From the NCBI GenBank assembly GCA_944392835.1, contig CALXYB010000003.1, positions 137,389 through 201,388 on the forward strand: a stretch of DNA of 64,000 bases, read 5' to 3'. The stretch is from an uncultured Alphaproteobacteria bacterium (GTDB taxonomy: Bacteria; Pseudomonadota; Alphaproteobacteria; RF32; CAG-239). Both the position numbers and the translations under genes were made by a program. Shown one piece after another: positions 9,511 through 17,901 of this stretch (within the stretch, counting starts at the first letter, position 1; every line of letters begins with the position of its first letter). The notes beneath the pieces are model-generated. The model saw only the letters and a program-made list of their open reading frames with translations. It was not told the origin of the DNA and searched no databases.

Positions 9511-10095
9511 TTATTCGTGAGCAGGGTCTGCATGCTCAAAGTTCAAAAAGCCCATAGCTGTCAGGCTGTAACCGAACTGTTGCGTGATGTTAACATAATT
9601 ATGCCACATCTGAAATTCGGAATGTTTTTCAACTCCTCTGAGTTCCAGTTCATGTTTAAGAGATTTATTGAGCCACATTTGCGCATGCCCCTGAGCAATT
9701 TCGTCATCAATAAATGTGTCAAAATATTCCACATATTCAGCAGCCCAACCGCCGATAAGCTCACCTTTTTTGTTCTTTCCCCAGCAAACGCCAAGACCGG
9801 TAGCAATAGCTTTGTGGTCATCACGGCTGGCACCGTTTGCTGCCATAATCACCTCCAAAACGGCACCATGCTTGAATTGTTTAACGATTTTATCATTTAA
9901 GGGAACAATTCTGCCAAAAAGCTCTTTAGGCAAGACGGAAGTGTAGGGAACGATGTTAAAATTTTCAATTCTGGCCTGCATCAAAGCGGAATCATAGCAA
10001 AAAGTTTCAAACGGTTGTGGCGGAATACCGTCATCAGCTTGTCCGGCACCACCGGTAATAAAAGCAAAAGTAGGATAACGTACACCTTCGGTCAT
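9511..10095 (-). CDS. Pyruvoyl-dependent arginine decarboxylase
   Basis: Converts arginine to agmatine and CO2 using a self-generated pyruvoyl group. The proenzyme must cleave itself before a serine; here the site is PYTSVLP with Thr52-Ser53, the same residues and numbering I recall for the Chlamydia enzyme AaxB (archaeal homologues have Ser-Ser). Length (194) is normal for the family. Other family features are the N-terminal [10 protein letters not shown] strand and [11 protein letters not shown]. The gene is upstream of the antiporter with which it forms an operon, and has a strong Shine-Dalgarno (AAAGGAG). The pairing gives a complete arginine-dependent acid-resistance or agmatine-producing module. 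Uncommon in alphaproteobacteria to my knowledge. Confidence 0.93.
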   Translation of the reverse strand: MTEGVRYPTFAFITGGAGQADDGIPPQPFETFCYDSALMQARIENFNIVPYTSVLPKELFGRIVPLNDKIVKQFKHGAVLEVIMAANGASRDDHKAIATGLGVCWGKNKKGELIGGWAAEYVEYFDTFIDDEIAQGHAQMWLNKSLKHELELRGVEKHSEFQMWHNYVNITQQFGYSLTAMGFLNFEHADPAHE

Positions 10096-10224
10096 TATAT
10101 TTCTCCTTTAAAAAACAAAATTTGTAAAAAATTTGTGCTTAATAGAACTAATCTCTGAAGAGCTGATTTCAACGTGGTTATAAAACATTCTGATATATCC
10201 ACATCTTCCGATAAGAGTTGTAAT

Positions 10225-10253
10225 TTGAACAAATCAGAGTATTTTTTTATATA
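10225..10253 (+). promoter_or_regulatory. Promoter candidate for the RND efflux operon
   Basis: TTGAAC, 17 bases, TATATA. It lies in the 181-base divergent region between the decarboxylase and efflux genes and would start transcription close to the ribosome site GAGGAGG at 10265. Confidence 0.55.
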
Positions 10254-10276
10254 ACTGATATTCTGAGGAGGAAAAT

Positions 10277-11710
10277 ATGTTCGGACTAAAAGTATTTGCC
10301 GCAACTTTGGCAGTTTTAACAATAAGTGCTTGTAAGGATGAAAACAATCAGGCAGCTGTTCCGGCATCGGCGCCGGTTGTTGAGGCCATCAAGGTTGAAC
10401 CGCATAATGTTCAGCTGAGTTTTGAATATGCCGCCCGAGTTCAAGGTTCCAAAGAAACCGAGGTTAGGGCGCGTGTCGGCGGAATTTTGCTGAAAAGAAA
10501 TTATGTAGAGGGTTCCAAGGTCAAGGAAGGAGATGTCTTGTTCCAAATAGACCCCGAACCTTTTGAGGTAGAACTCTTGCAGGCCAAAGCCGAGCTCTCA
10601 CAAAATCAGGCGAATTTGAAGGCAGCGGAAACCCAATGGGAACGCGTTTCCAAGTTGTTTAAGGAGCGCATTGTCAGCGAAAAATCAAGAGATGAGGCTC
10701 TGGCCAACCTTGATTCCTTGAAAGCGACCACAGCTTTAGCAGAGGCTAAAGTAAAATCTGCTCAGCTTAACTTAAATTATACCACGGTCAGAGCCCCGAT
10801 TAGCGGTATGACCAGTATGGAAACTCAGAGTGAAGGCTCCCTGATTGCGGTTAATACGCCGATGACCACCATCACACAGTTTGATCCGGCCTATGTTATT
10901 TTTTCCGCCTCAGAAAACGAGATTTTTAAGTTGGGAACAATGGTGGAGCAGGGGTTAATTGTTAATCCGCGCCATTCCAAAACCGTTTATGCCAAAGTAA
11001 AATATGGCAACGGCAGTGTTTATGGCTATGATGGCGAGATAAACTTTGTCAACCCGAGCATAGATGAAAGCACGGGCACATTAAAACTCCGCGCCGTATT
11101 TCCCAATCCTGAAGGCAAACTTGTCCCCGGTCAATTTGTCAGACTTCTCTTAGAAGGTCTAATCCGTAAAGATGCCATAGTTGTCCCTCAGGAAGCTGTT
11201 ATGCAAAGCCCGACCGGTTCATCAGTTTATCGCATCAATTCGCAAGGTCTTGTTGAGGCTGTACCGGTAACCGTAGGTTTGACCACACCGGAAGGCAACT
11301 GGATTATAGACAAAGGTCTTAATGCCGGAGATGTCGTTGTTGTCAATGGTTTGATGAAAGTTCGTCCGGGAATGCCGGCTAAAGCCGAGATGAAGGAGTT
11401 TTCAGTACCGAGCGTATCAGAACTTCCGGAGGTTCAGCCGACAGAGCCCGAAACAAAAGTTGACGAAGGCGCTGTCAGCAACGATGATGTCGTGGTTGAA
11501 TATCTGCCCTTGGAAAATGCCGATGAAACGAGTGTGGAACAAACCATAAATCCTTCGGATGAGGCAAATAAAAAAGCTGATAATGTCATCATTTTAGAAG
11601 AAGTTCCGTCAAATGAGGCTTCCGCTAAGCAAGAAAGCTCCGCCGAAACGGAAGTATACACAGACAAAGTATTAAGTCAGTCTGAAAGTGAAGTTTTAAT
11701 CGCCGGATAA
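10277..11710 (+). CDS. RND efflux membrane fusion lipoprotein (AcrA-like)
   Basis: Periplasmic adaptor that links an RND pump to an outer membrane channel. The N-terminus is a lipoprotein signal ending TISAC, so Cys19 is probably lipidated. Then come the lipoyl half-motifs (GGILLKRNYVEGSKVKEGD and LNYTTVRAPISGM), a coiled-coil hairpin between them, and the beta-barrel and membrane-proximal domains (PGQFVRLLLEG, VPQEAVMQ). The family usually ends near residue 385; this one has an extra tail of about 90 acidic, Glu/Ser/Asn-rich residues with no clear fold. The pump gene follows after 28 bases. No TolC-like gene is in the window, so the channel must be encoded elsewhere. Strong Shine-Dalgarno. 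Confidence 0.93.
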   Translation: MFGLKVFAATLAVLTISACKDENNQAAVPASAPVVEAIKVEPHNVQLSFEYAARVQGSKETEVRARVGGILLKRNYVEGSKVKEGDVLFQIDPEPFEVELLQAKAELSQNQANLKAAETQWERVSKLFKERIVSEKSRDEALANLDSLKATTALAEAKVKSAQLNLNYTTVRAPISGMTSMETQSEGSLIAVNTPMTTITQFDPAYVIFSASENEIFKLGTMVEQGLIVNPRHSKTVYAKVKYGNGSVYGYDGEINFVNPSIDESTGTLKLRAVFPNPEGKLVPGQFVRLLLEGLIRKDAIVVPQEAVMQSPTGSSVYRINSQGLVEAVPVTVGLTTPEGNWIIDKGLNAGDVVVVNGLMKVRPGMPAKAEMKEFSVPSVSELPEVQPTEPETKVDEGAVSNDDVVVEYLPLENADETSVEQTINPSDEANKKADNVIILEEVPSNEASAKQESSAETEVYTDKVLSQSESEVLIAG

Positions 11711-11738
11711 GATAAATAATAAGCAATCAGGAGTTGCC

Positions 11739-14700
11739 ATGTTTTCAAAATTTTTCATCAATCGTCCGATTTTTGCCACTGTTATATCATTGGTTATTGT
11801 TTTGGCCGGTCTGGTATCAATGAAGGCTTTGCCGGTTGAACAATATCCCAATATCGTACCGACCGAAATCCAAATTACCGCCACATACCCAGGAGCCACG
11901 GCCGAGGTTTTGGCTGATACGGTTGCAGCACCGATAGAGCAGGAAATAAATGGTGTGAAGAATATGATTTATATGTATTCCAACGCCACCTCAAGCGGAT
12001 ATTTAACGATTGGTGTTGTCTTTGATATCGGCACGGACCCTGACCAAGCCACAATAGACGTCAACAACAAGGTTCAGGCTGCAACACCGAAACTTCCCTC
12101 CGAGGTAACCAAACAAGGCGTAACGGTTAAGGAAAAATCCAACTCCATTTTGCAGATTATTACCATGCGCTCCACCTCGGATAAGTATGATACGGTATAT
12201 GTTTCAAACTATGCGCTGTTAAATGTTATTGATGAAATAAAACGTATCAAAGGCGTAGGCGATGCCTCATTGTTTGCCTCGCAGGATTATTCTATGCGGA
12301 TATGGCTCAGCCCGGATAAGTTGGCAGACTATAACCTAACACCGCAGGATGTCATTTCGGCGATTCAGGAGCAAAACTCGCAGTTTGCCGCCGGACAATT
12401 CGGTCAACAGCCGATGGGTGAATATCAGCCTTATACCTATAGTGTAAACACCAAAGGTCGTCTGGTTGATGAAAAAGAGTTCGGCAACATTATCTTAAAA
12501 AGCAACAATGACAGCGGAGCTTTGTTGCGCTTGAAAGATGTCGCAAGAATAGAGCTTGGCGCGCAAGATTATAGTGTTGTCTCTAAGTTCAACGGCGAGG
12601 ATGCGGTAGCTTTTGCCATATATCTCCAGCCGGGAGCCAATGCTTTGGAAACGGCGGAGCTGATTAAGAATAAGATGGAAGAGCTTTCGGCGCGTTTTCC
12701 TGATGGCATAGTTTATGATATTCCGTATGATACAACTTTGTTTGTAGATGTTTCCATCAACGAGGTTATTCATACGTTTTTTGAAGCGGTTCTGCTGGTT
12801 ATCTTGGTTGTTTATTTGTTCCTGCAAAACTTCCGCGCAACTTTGATACCGATTTTGGCCGTTCCCGTGTCTATTATCGGTGCTTTTGCCGGAATGTATT
12901 TATTGGGCTTTTCCATAAACCTGCTGACCTTGTTCGGTCTGATTCTGGCAATCGGTATTGTGGTGGATGATGCCATCATTGTTTTGGAGAATGTGGAACG
13001 CTTAATGACCGAGGAGGGGCTGTCGCCGAAAGATGCCGCAATTAAAGCCATGGAAGAAGTATCAGGTCCGGTTGTTGCGGTAGCTTTAGTTTTGTCTTCC
13101 GTATTTTTGCCGATTGCCTTTTTGGGCGGAATGACCGGCGTAATGTATCAGCAATTTTCCGTAACCATTGCCATCTCGGTCTTAATTTCGGCTTTGGTTG
13201 CCTTAACGCTGACGCCGTCTTTGTGCGCGCTGATAATCAAGCCGCATAAAGAAGGACATGAGCCGGCAAAATTTTTCCGTTGGTTCAATGCCTTTTTTGA
13301 CAAAGTAACCGAATGGTATATAAGTGGTGTAAAGCTATTTCTGCGTTGTCGTAAAACAGCAATAATCTGCTTTGTCGGCGTTTTGTTAGGCATCTGGGGA
13401 TTATTTAAGATTGTCCCCGGTGGCTTGGTCCCGATGGAGGATATGGGCAATCTGTTGATGGCTTATGATATGCCGCCGGCATCATCTTTGCCGAGAACCG
13501 AGAAATTTACGGATGCTGTCTCGGCAGAAATCTTAAAGGACAAAGATGTTGCGGATGTCTTAACCATTAATGGCTACAATATTTTGTCTTCTTCGCAAAA
13601 TACTTATTCCGGTGTAAGTTTCATCACCTTGCAAGATTGGGATAAGAGAGAAGGTGCTGCCAACTCCGCCTCAACTTTGGCAAGCGTATTTACACGGATA
13701 GGTCTCAGCCGTCCGGAAGGCATTGGTTATGCATTCAGTATGCCGCCGATTATGGGTTTGAGTATGACTGGAGGCTTTGAAGGATACATCCAAAACCGCG
13801 CGGGTAAAACCTCAGAGGAGCTGATGAACAAGGTTAACGAGTTTATCGCTGCCGCTGAAGAAAATCCGGCATTACAAAATGTCAAAACAACCTTTTCGGT
13901 TTCAACACCGCAGTATCGGATTGATTTAGATAGAGAAAAGGCTCGTATACTCAATGTTCCCATCAATGCCATTTACGCCGTGTTGCAGTCAACATTCGGC
14001 AGTATGTATGTCAATGACTTTACCTACATGGGGCGCAACTTCCGTGTAACCTTGCAGTCAGAGGACAGATTCCGCCGCACGCCGGATGACTTGCGCTATG
14101 TTTACGTTAAGTCAAATAATGGCGAGCTGATTCCGATAAGCACTTTGATAACGGTTGAGCGCGTAACCGGACCTGAACTGGTCAACCGCTTCAATATCTT
14201 TCCGGCAGCCAAGATTATGGGCGACCCCGCACCGGGATATAGCTCGGGTCAGGCAATTCAGGCGATGGAAGATGTCGCCAAGCAAGTGTTAGGTAATGAT
14301 TATTCTTTGGCATGGGTCGGCTCCGCTTATCAGGAGAAATTGGCAGGAGGCGCAAGCACACAAGCTTTTGCCTTTGGTTTGATAATGATTTTCCTGATTT
14401 TGTCGGCGCAGTATGAAAAATGGTCTTTGCCTTTTGTAGTTCTGCTTTCTGTACCTTTTGCGGTTTTGGGAGCTTTGCTTGCCGTATGGTTAAGAGGTAT
14501 TGAGAACGACCTTTACTTCCAAGTCGGTCTGGTAACCTTGATTGGTTTGGCGGCCAAGAACGCTATCCTGATTGTGGAATTTGCCGTAATGAAGGTTGAG
14601 GAAGGCTTAAGTTATGCAGAAGCAGCGGTTGAGGCCGCCAAGCTGCGTTTCCGCCCGATTGTGATGACTTCTTTAGCCTTTACCTTCGGTGTGTTACCTT

Positions 14701-14855
14701 TGGCAGTCTCTACGGGAGCCGGTGCGGCCAGCCGTCATGCTATCGGTACGGGAATGATAGGCGGTATGATATTATCAACCTTTGTGGCAACTTTATTTGT
14801 TCCGATGATGTTTGCCATCATCGGTGAGGCCTTTGCGCCTAAGAAGAAAGGATAG
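11739..14855 (+). CDS. RND multidrug efflux transporter (AcrB/HAE1-like)
   Basis: Inner-membrane proton-driven drug pump of the hydrophobic/amphiphilic efflux family. Length (1038) is standard. The N-terminus FFINRPIFATVISL is the family signature, helix 4 carries the proton-relay Asp pair in GIVVDDAIIVLENVER, and the second half begins around residue 530 with the duplicated transmembrane unit and ends with the usual GTGMIGGM and FVPMMF motifs. It forms an operon with the upstream adaptor gene and the downstream cutA, whose ribosome site overlaps its end. Substrates cannot be read from sequence. Confidence 0.95.
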   Translation: MFSKFFINRPIFATVISLVIVLAGLVSMKALPVEQYPNIVPTEIQITATYPGATAEVLADTVAAPIEQEINGVKNMIYMYSNATSSGYLTIGVVFDIGTDPDQATIDVNNKVQAATPKLPSEVTKQGVTVKEKSNSILQIITMRSTSDKYDTVYVSNYALLNVIDEIKRIKGVGDASLFASQDYSMRIWLSPDKLADYNLTPQDVISAIQEQNSQFAAGQFGQQPMGEYQPYTYSVNTKGRLVDEKEFGNIILKSNNDSGALLRLKDVARIELGAQDYSVVSKFNGEDAVAFAIYLQPGANALETAELIKNKMEELSARFPDGIVYDIPYDTTLFVDVSINEVIHTFFEAVLLVILVVYLFLQNFRATLIPILAVPVSIIGAFAGMYLLGFSINLLTLFGLILAIGIVVDDAIIVLENVERLMTEEGLSPKDAAIKAMEEVSGPVVAVALVLSSVFLPIAFLGGMTGVMYQQFSVTIAISVLISALVALTLTPSLCALIIKPHKEGHEPAKFFRWFNAFFDKVTEWYISGVKLFLRCRKTAIICFVGVLLGIWGLFKIVPGGLVPMEDMGNLLMAYDMPPASSLPRTEKFTDAVSAEILKDKDVADVLTINGYNILSSSQNTYSGVSFITLQDWDKREGAANSASTLASVFTRIGLSRPEGIGYAFSMPPIMGLSMTGGFEGYIQNRAGKTSEELMNKVNEFIAAAEENPALQNVKTTFSVSTPQYRIDLDREKARILNVPINAIYAVLQSTFGSMYVNDFTYMGRNFRVTLQSEDRFRRTPDDLRYVYVKSNNGELIPISTLITVERVTGPELVNRFNIFPAAKIMGDPAPGYSSGQAIQAMEDVAKQVLGNDYSLAWVGSAYQEKLAGGASTQAFAFGLIMIFLILSAQYEKWSLPFVVLLSVPFAVLGALLAVWLRGIENDLYFQVGLVTLIGLAAKNAILIVEFAVMKVEEGLSYAEAAVEAAKLRFRPIVMTSLAFTFGVLPLAVSTGAGAASRHAIGTGMIGGMILSTFVATLFVPMMFAIIGEAFAPKKKG

Positions 14856-14859
14856 AAAA

Positions 14860-15171
14860 ATGACCCAAGCTATTATCCTGACTATGGTAAACAGCAAAGA
14901 GCAGGGAAAACTGATTGCGCATAATCTGGTTGAGGCAAAACTGGCTGCTTGTGTTAATATCATAGAAAAAGCCACTTCGGTTTATTGGTGGCAAGGAAAA
15001 GTTTGCGAAGAGCCGGAGCTTTTGCTGATAATAAAAACCGAGTCTGCAAATTTTGCCGAGGTCAAGGAGCGAATACTCAGCCTACACGAATATGAGCTGC
15101 CGGAAGTCATAATGTTTAACATAGACAAAGGTTATGATGAGTATTTGAAATGGATAACGGCAAACAGTTAA
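14860..15171 (+). CDS. cutA: CutA1 divalent cation tolerance protein
   Basis: Small trimeric protein of the CutA1 family, implicated in divalent metal tolerance and signal-transduction-like (PII-like) folds. Diagnostic stretches are KLAACVNI, YWWQGKVCEEPELLLIIKT and HEYELPEVI, all in the right order. Length 103 is typical. I start at the ATG at 14860 because GGATAG lies just before it and overlaps the stop of the RND gene; an upstream in-frame start at 14812 would lie inside that gene. Its place after an efflux pump is likely by co-transcription only. Confidence 0.93.
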   Translation: MTQAIILTMVNSKEQGKLIAHNLVEAKLAACVNIIEKATSVYWWQGKVCEEPELLLIIKTESANFAEVKERILSLHEYELPEVIMFNIDKGYDEYLKWITANS

Positions 15172-15202
15172 AAAAATTCCCTCGAAAGAGGGATTTTTTT
15201 TT
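15171..15202 (+). terminator. Intrinsic terminator after cutA
   Basis: Stem ATTCCCTC / GAGGGAT with GAAA tetraloop and eight T residues, immediately after the cutA stop. Confidence 0.88.
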
Positions 15203-15204
15203 GC

Positions 15205-15656
15205 GTTTTTTTACCATTTATTAAACTTGGATGATGTAGCTTACAGACAGTATTTTACAATTATAACTAAGTTTCTGTCTTAAGCTTTTGTTCGTGTCGA
15301 TTCATCGCTTTATTTGTTCTGATTCCTCTTTAAACCGATGATTTTCTGACCAGATTATTTGCTAGCTTCAAACATTTAGGTTGTCGGATAAATGTTTGCG
15401 AAAAGCCTGATTCCCCATCACGCTTTTATTTTGGCTCCGTGTTCATATCTCTGAACAAGTCGGAGAAGTTACACGGCAGCATTTCTCAAGTCATCTGAAT
15501 TTTTTCGTAATTGCAAGTGCGAAAATTTTTGGAAGACAATCCCCATAAATTCAGTTCCGGCCGGACTGCTATTTATAAAAAATTAGTTGGTTGATTATTT
15601 TAGTATATATACTGTCAAAAAACGCTTCTGAAACAAAAACCGAGAAGCGTTTTTTT
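15205..15656. other. Hairpin-rich gene-free region, possible RNA or leader
   Basis: About 450 bases without a credible gene. It is full of inverted repeats: GCTTA-C-AGACAG/CTGTCTTAAGC (15239-15285, eleven pairs and one bulge), TCATCG/CGATGA (15302/15336), CAAACATTTA/TAAATGTTTG (15369/15389, ten perfect pairs with flanking GCTT/AAGC), CTCCG-GTTCA/TGAAC-CGGAG (15435-15465), TTTTCG/CGAAAA (about 15502/15520), a palindrome AGTATATATACT near 15602, and a final terminator hairpin. It could be one structured RNA, or a leader controlling the membrane protein at 15717. I recognise no RNA family or tRNA. Confidence 0.45.
15617..15656. terminator. Intrinsic terminator at the end of the hairpin-rich region
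   Basis: Stem AAACGCTTCT / AGAAGCGTTT with a 13-base loop, seven T residues on the plus strand and six on the minus strand. It lies 60 bases before the ATG at 15717, so it ends a transcript from the region before it, or attenuates the following gene. Confidence 0.75.
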
Positions 15657-15716
15657 GTTTTTAAATATTGCAATTCGGGCAGATTTCCGTTAATCCTGAA
15701 AAAAAGGACTATGCCC

Positions 15717-16169
15717 ATGATATTTATAAAATCTCGTCAACGCCGCGAAAAAAGAAAACGCTTAATAAAAACACTGTCGGTAGTGCTTGCCGCAGTGCTG
15801 TTTTCGGTTGTTGTGTCATATTTGTTTTTGTCAGGATTTAACTATCTGGAAACTTGGCTCGGCTGGAAGAAAAATATTATTGCCGGTTTAATAACGGGAC
15901 TGATGGCTTGTTGGTGCCTGTTGGGGGTAATTATCCGCTATGTGGCGCAAAACAAGTATCATAAGTTTTATGATAAATTATCTTTGGGCGTATATGGCTT
16001 TTTGTTTGTGGGGCTGATTGTTGCTTTCTTTCTGAACTTTGGGGCAGGGATAGGCATAAGCTTTTTGTGTTTGAGCGTGGCAGAAAGCGGTTGGGTTTGG
16101 TGGCATCAGGCGGATAAAGGCGCAAGGAAGAGATTGAAACGCCGCTTGCCATGGATTTTTTATCGTTAA
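15717..16169 (+). CDS. Small membrane protein, unknown
   Basis: A 150-residue protein with a strongly basic N-terminus (KSRQRREKRKRL) followed by four hydrophobic segments, roughly residues 20-42, 54-75, 92-112 and 112-130, then a basic C-terminal tail (KGARKRLKRRLP). The basic ends suggest both termini are cytoplasmic. I do not recognise a family. I start at ATG 15717 because AAAGGA lies eight bases upstream; ATG 15711 is too close to that site, and longer starts would run through a terminator. The hairpin-rich region precedes it and may regulate it. Confidence 0.65.
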   Translation: MIFIKSRQRREKRKRLIKTLSVVLAAVLFSVVVSYLFLSGFNYLETWLGWKKNIIAGLITGLMACWCLLGVIIRYVAQNKYHKFYDKLSLGVYGFLFVGLIVAFFLNFGAGIGISFLCLSVAESGWVWWHQADKGARKRLKRRLPWIFYR

Positions 16170-16174
16170 AATAA

Positions 16175-16205
16175 ACCAAAGCCCCTCAGAGAGGGGCTTT
16201 GAAAT
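16175..16205. terminator. Bidirectional terminator between convergent genes
   Basis: Stem AAAGCCCCTC / GAGGGGCTTT with an AGA loop; T-runs on either side are short. It separates the plus-strand membrane protein gene from the minus-strand cyclophilin gene. Confidence 0.6.
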
Positions 16206-16211
16206 ATAAAA

Positions 16212-16826
16212 TTACAAGTCGGCAATCACGCTCATACTGATAATCTCATCAGGGTCATAAACCGCGCCGTTCGGACCTTCGCCGCGTTTGATGAGGTCAA
16301 CAAACTCCATACCGGAAGTAACTTCGCCCCAAACCGTATATTGTCCGTCCAACCAAGGACAATCGGCAAAGCAGATAAAAAATTGGCTGTCGCCGGAATC
16401 TGGATTCATCGCGCGAGCCATAGAAACCGTGCCGCGCTTGTGCGGGTTGCGGTTAAATTCAGCCTTGAGCTTATGCCCCGTGCCGCCCGTGCCGTTGCCG
16501 TAAGGACAACCGGTTTGCGCCATAAAGCCGTCAATAACACGATGAAACTTAAGACCGTTATAAAAACCGGCACGAACCAATTCCTTAATCCGAGCTACAT
16601 GGTTTGGCGCATCATTAGGATACATCTCAATAATTACATCACCGTCTTTGAGCTTAAGCAAAAGAGCGTTTTCCGCATCCTTAACTTTGTAGGAATGCTT
16701 GATTTTCTTAGCTCTCGTTTTGCTGACGGAAAGTTTTTTTGTTTCATTAGCTTTCAGGCTCTTGGTTGAAGGCTTACTAAGCTTTTTAGCTTCGTCATTT
16801 TTAAGCATTTTTGTTTCTTTAGCCAT
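16212..16826 (-). CDS. Cyclophilin-type peptidyl-prolyl isomerase
   Basis: Cyclophilin that speeds cis-trans isomerisation of peptidyl-prolyl bonds. The catalytic core is clear: FHRVIDGFMAQTGCP (active-site Arg), NPDSGDSQFFICFAD, and PWLDGQYTVWG (the Trp that binds cyclosporin in human CypA). A 45-residue Lys/Ser-rich N-terminal extension (KKLSKPSTKSLK, KTRAKK) precedes it; it is not a signal peptide, so the enzyme is probably cytoplasmic, perhaps nucleic-acid or ribosome associated. It is the last gene of a six-gene minus-strand operon and starts 13 bases after the NUDIX gene ends. Confidence 0.93.
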   Translation of the reverse strand: MAKETKMLKNDEAKKLSKPSTKSLKANETKKLSVSKTRAKKIKHSYKVKDAENALLLKLKDGDVIIEMYPNDAPNHVARIKELVRAGFYNGLKFHRVIDGFMAQTGCPYGNGTGGTGHKLKAEFNRNPHKRGTVSMARAMNPDSGDSQFFICFADCPWLDGQYTVWGEVTSGMEFVDLIKRGEGPNGAVYDPDEIISMSVIADL

Positions 16827-16839
16827 AATTTATTCTCCG

Positions 16840-17277
16840 TTAATAAACAATCTCAGAAAAGTATTCATTATTAATATAGTTATCAATAGCGCGTTTTGCA
16901 TAATCCGAAATATTATCAGGCAGAGCGTTGAGTGCAAACCAATGCAAATCAGAACATTTGTCCGGCTCGGTTATTTGAGGTTGACCGCAGAATTTTTTAG
17001 TAACCAAAACATATTCTATGGATTGCCAGTTCCAAGGCGTAATTCTGTGCATGGCTGAAACAATGTCTAAGTCTGCCTCATCAACATTTAAGGTCGTTTC
17101 TTCCATAATCTCGCGGCGTGCAGCTTGTTTGACCGTTTCGCCGTCTTCCATACAACCGCCGGGCAGAGAATATTTTTCGCTGTCAAACTTGTTTTTGCGC
17201 AAGGTCATAAGAACTTCATTTTTTTCATTAAGGATAATGTTTAAAACCCCGCCGATGAGTTTGAAACGCTCGCTCAT
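16840..17277 (-). CDS. NUDIX hydrolase
   Basis: NUDIX-fold hydrolase with a near-perfect box (GCMEDGETVKQAARREIMEE); the Gly of the final EExG is replaced by Thr. The single-domain 145-residue architecture resembles the MutT/ADP-sugar group, but the substrate is unknown. Its ATG overlaps the stop codon of the upstream HD-domain gene (ATGA), so the two are translationally coupled. It sits in the operon that starts with the retropepsin-like lipoprotein. Confidence 0.88.
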   Translation of the reverse strand: MSERFKLIGGVLNIILNEKNEVLMTLRKNKFDSEKYSLPGGCMEDGETVKQAARREIMEETTLNVDEADLDIVSAMHRITPWNWQSIEYVLVTKKFCGQPQITEPDKCSDLHWFALNALPDNISDYAKRAIDNYINNEYFSEIVY

Positions 17278-17900
17278 TTTTCCTCCTTAATGCCTAAAAC
17301 CGCATAAATATCTTTGCCGCATTTTGCATCAAAATAAGCCTTCAGCTCATATAGACGTTTAACCATTAACGCGATTTTTTCCGGCAAAATCCGATACCTT
17401 TTGCCGACACTATCCATTCTATATTCAATGCTGCAGGTTTTGCCCATATCATTCATCACATCGGCCAGCTGGATAAGCCTGTCATAGTCATCATATTCAA
17501 TATCGGCTAAATATTTTTTAGCTTCCAGAAGTTGTTCTCTGTTTTGCGGATAAGTGCTGATATCAAAATCTTTATTATAAAAACAATGCGTAACCGAGAT
17601 TTTGGCAATCTCCGGCAGATTTTTTTCCATCAGATAATGATAACCGATAATCCCGTGAAAAGTGTTGCCTCTGGGTTCATCCTCAATTCTGCCGGCATCA
17701 TGCAAAAGACCAAAGATATAAGCTTTGTCAGTGTCTAAATCAGAACAATTTGCCGCAATTGTTTCGGCAATACGCGCCACAGCCGCACAATGCGCCCGAA
17801 AAGTTTTTTCCATATCCCCTTCAAAAGGAAGCTTACTTGCGTTCCTTTTGGCAACAACTTCTTCAAATAAGTCTTGTGCTTGTTTTCTGGTTAAGTCCAT
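17274..17900 (-). CDS. HD-domain hydrolase
   Basis: Metal-dependent phosphohydrolase of the HD superfamily. The ligand pattern is visible: His37 (RAHCAAV), His67-Asp68 (GLLHDAGR), His82 and His88 (FHGIIGYHYL), and a distal Asp in QLADVMND. This resembles HDIG/YqeK-like nucleotide phosphohydrolases. The substrate cannot be told. It is coupled on both sides: its ATG is one base after the ATP-grasp gene stop and its stop overlaps the NUDIX start. Together with the NUDIX enzyme it may act on a nucleotide made or used by the ligase system, which is inference from position only. Confidence 0.85.
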   Translation of the reverse strand: MDLTRKQAQDLFEEVVAKRNASKLPFEGDMEKTFRAHCAAVARIAETIAANCSDLDTDKAYIFGLLHDAGRIEDEPRGNTFHGIIGYHYLMEKNLPEIAKISVTHCFYNKDFDISTYPQNREQLLEAKKYLADIEYDDYDRLIQLADVMNDMGKTCSIEYRMDSVGKRYRILPEKIALMVKRLYELKAYFDAKCGKDIYAVLGIKEEK

Positions 17901-17901
17901 T

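Noticed and set aside
9058..9900. Open frame of 280 codons on the plus strand
   Set aside because: It lies opposite the antiporter and arginine decarboxylase genes, which have clear family motifs and ribosome sites; composition is as expected of an antisense shadow.
10095..10367. Minus-strand open frame upstream of the decarboxylase
   Set aside because: It overlaps the start of the plus-strand efflux adaptor and its lipoprotein signal, and shows no domain.
15591..15716. N-terminal extension of the small membrane protein
   Set aside because: The extension runs through a terminator hairpin, and AAAGGA points to ATG 15717.
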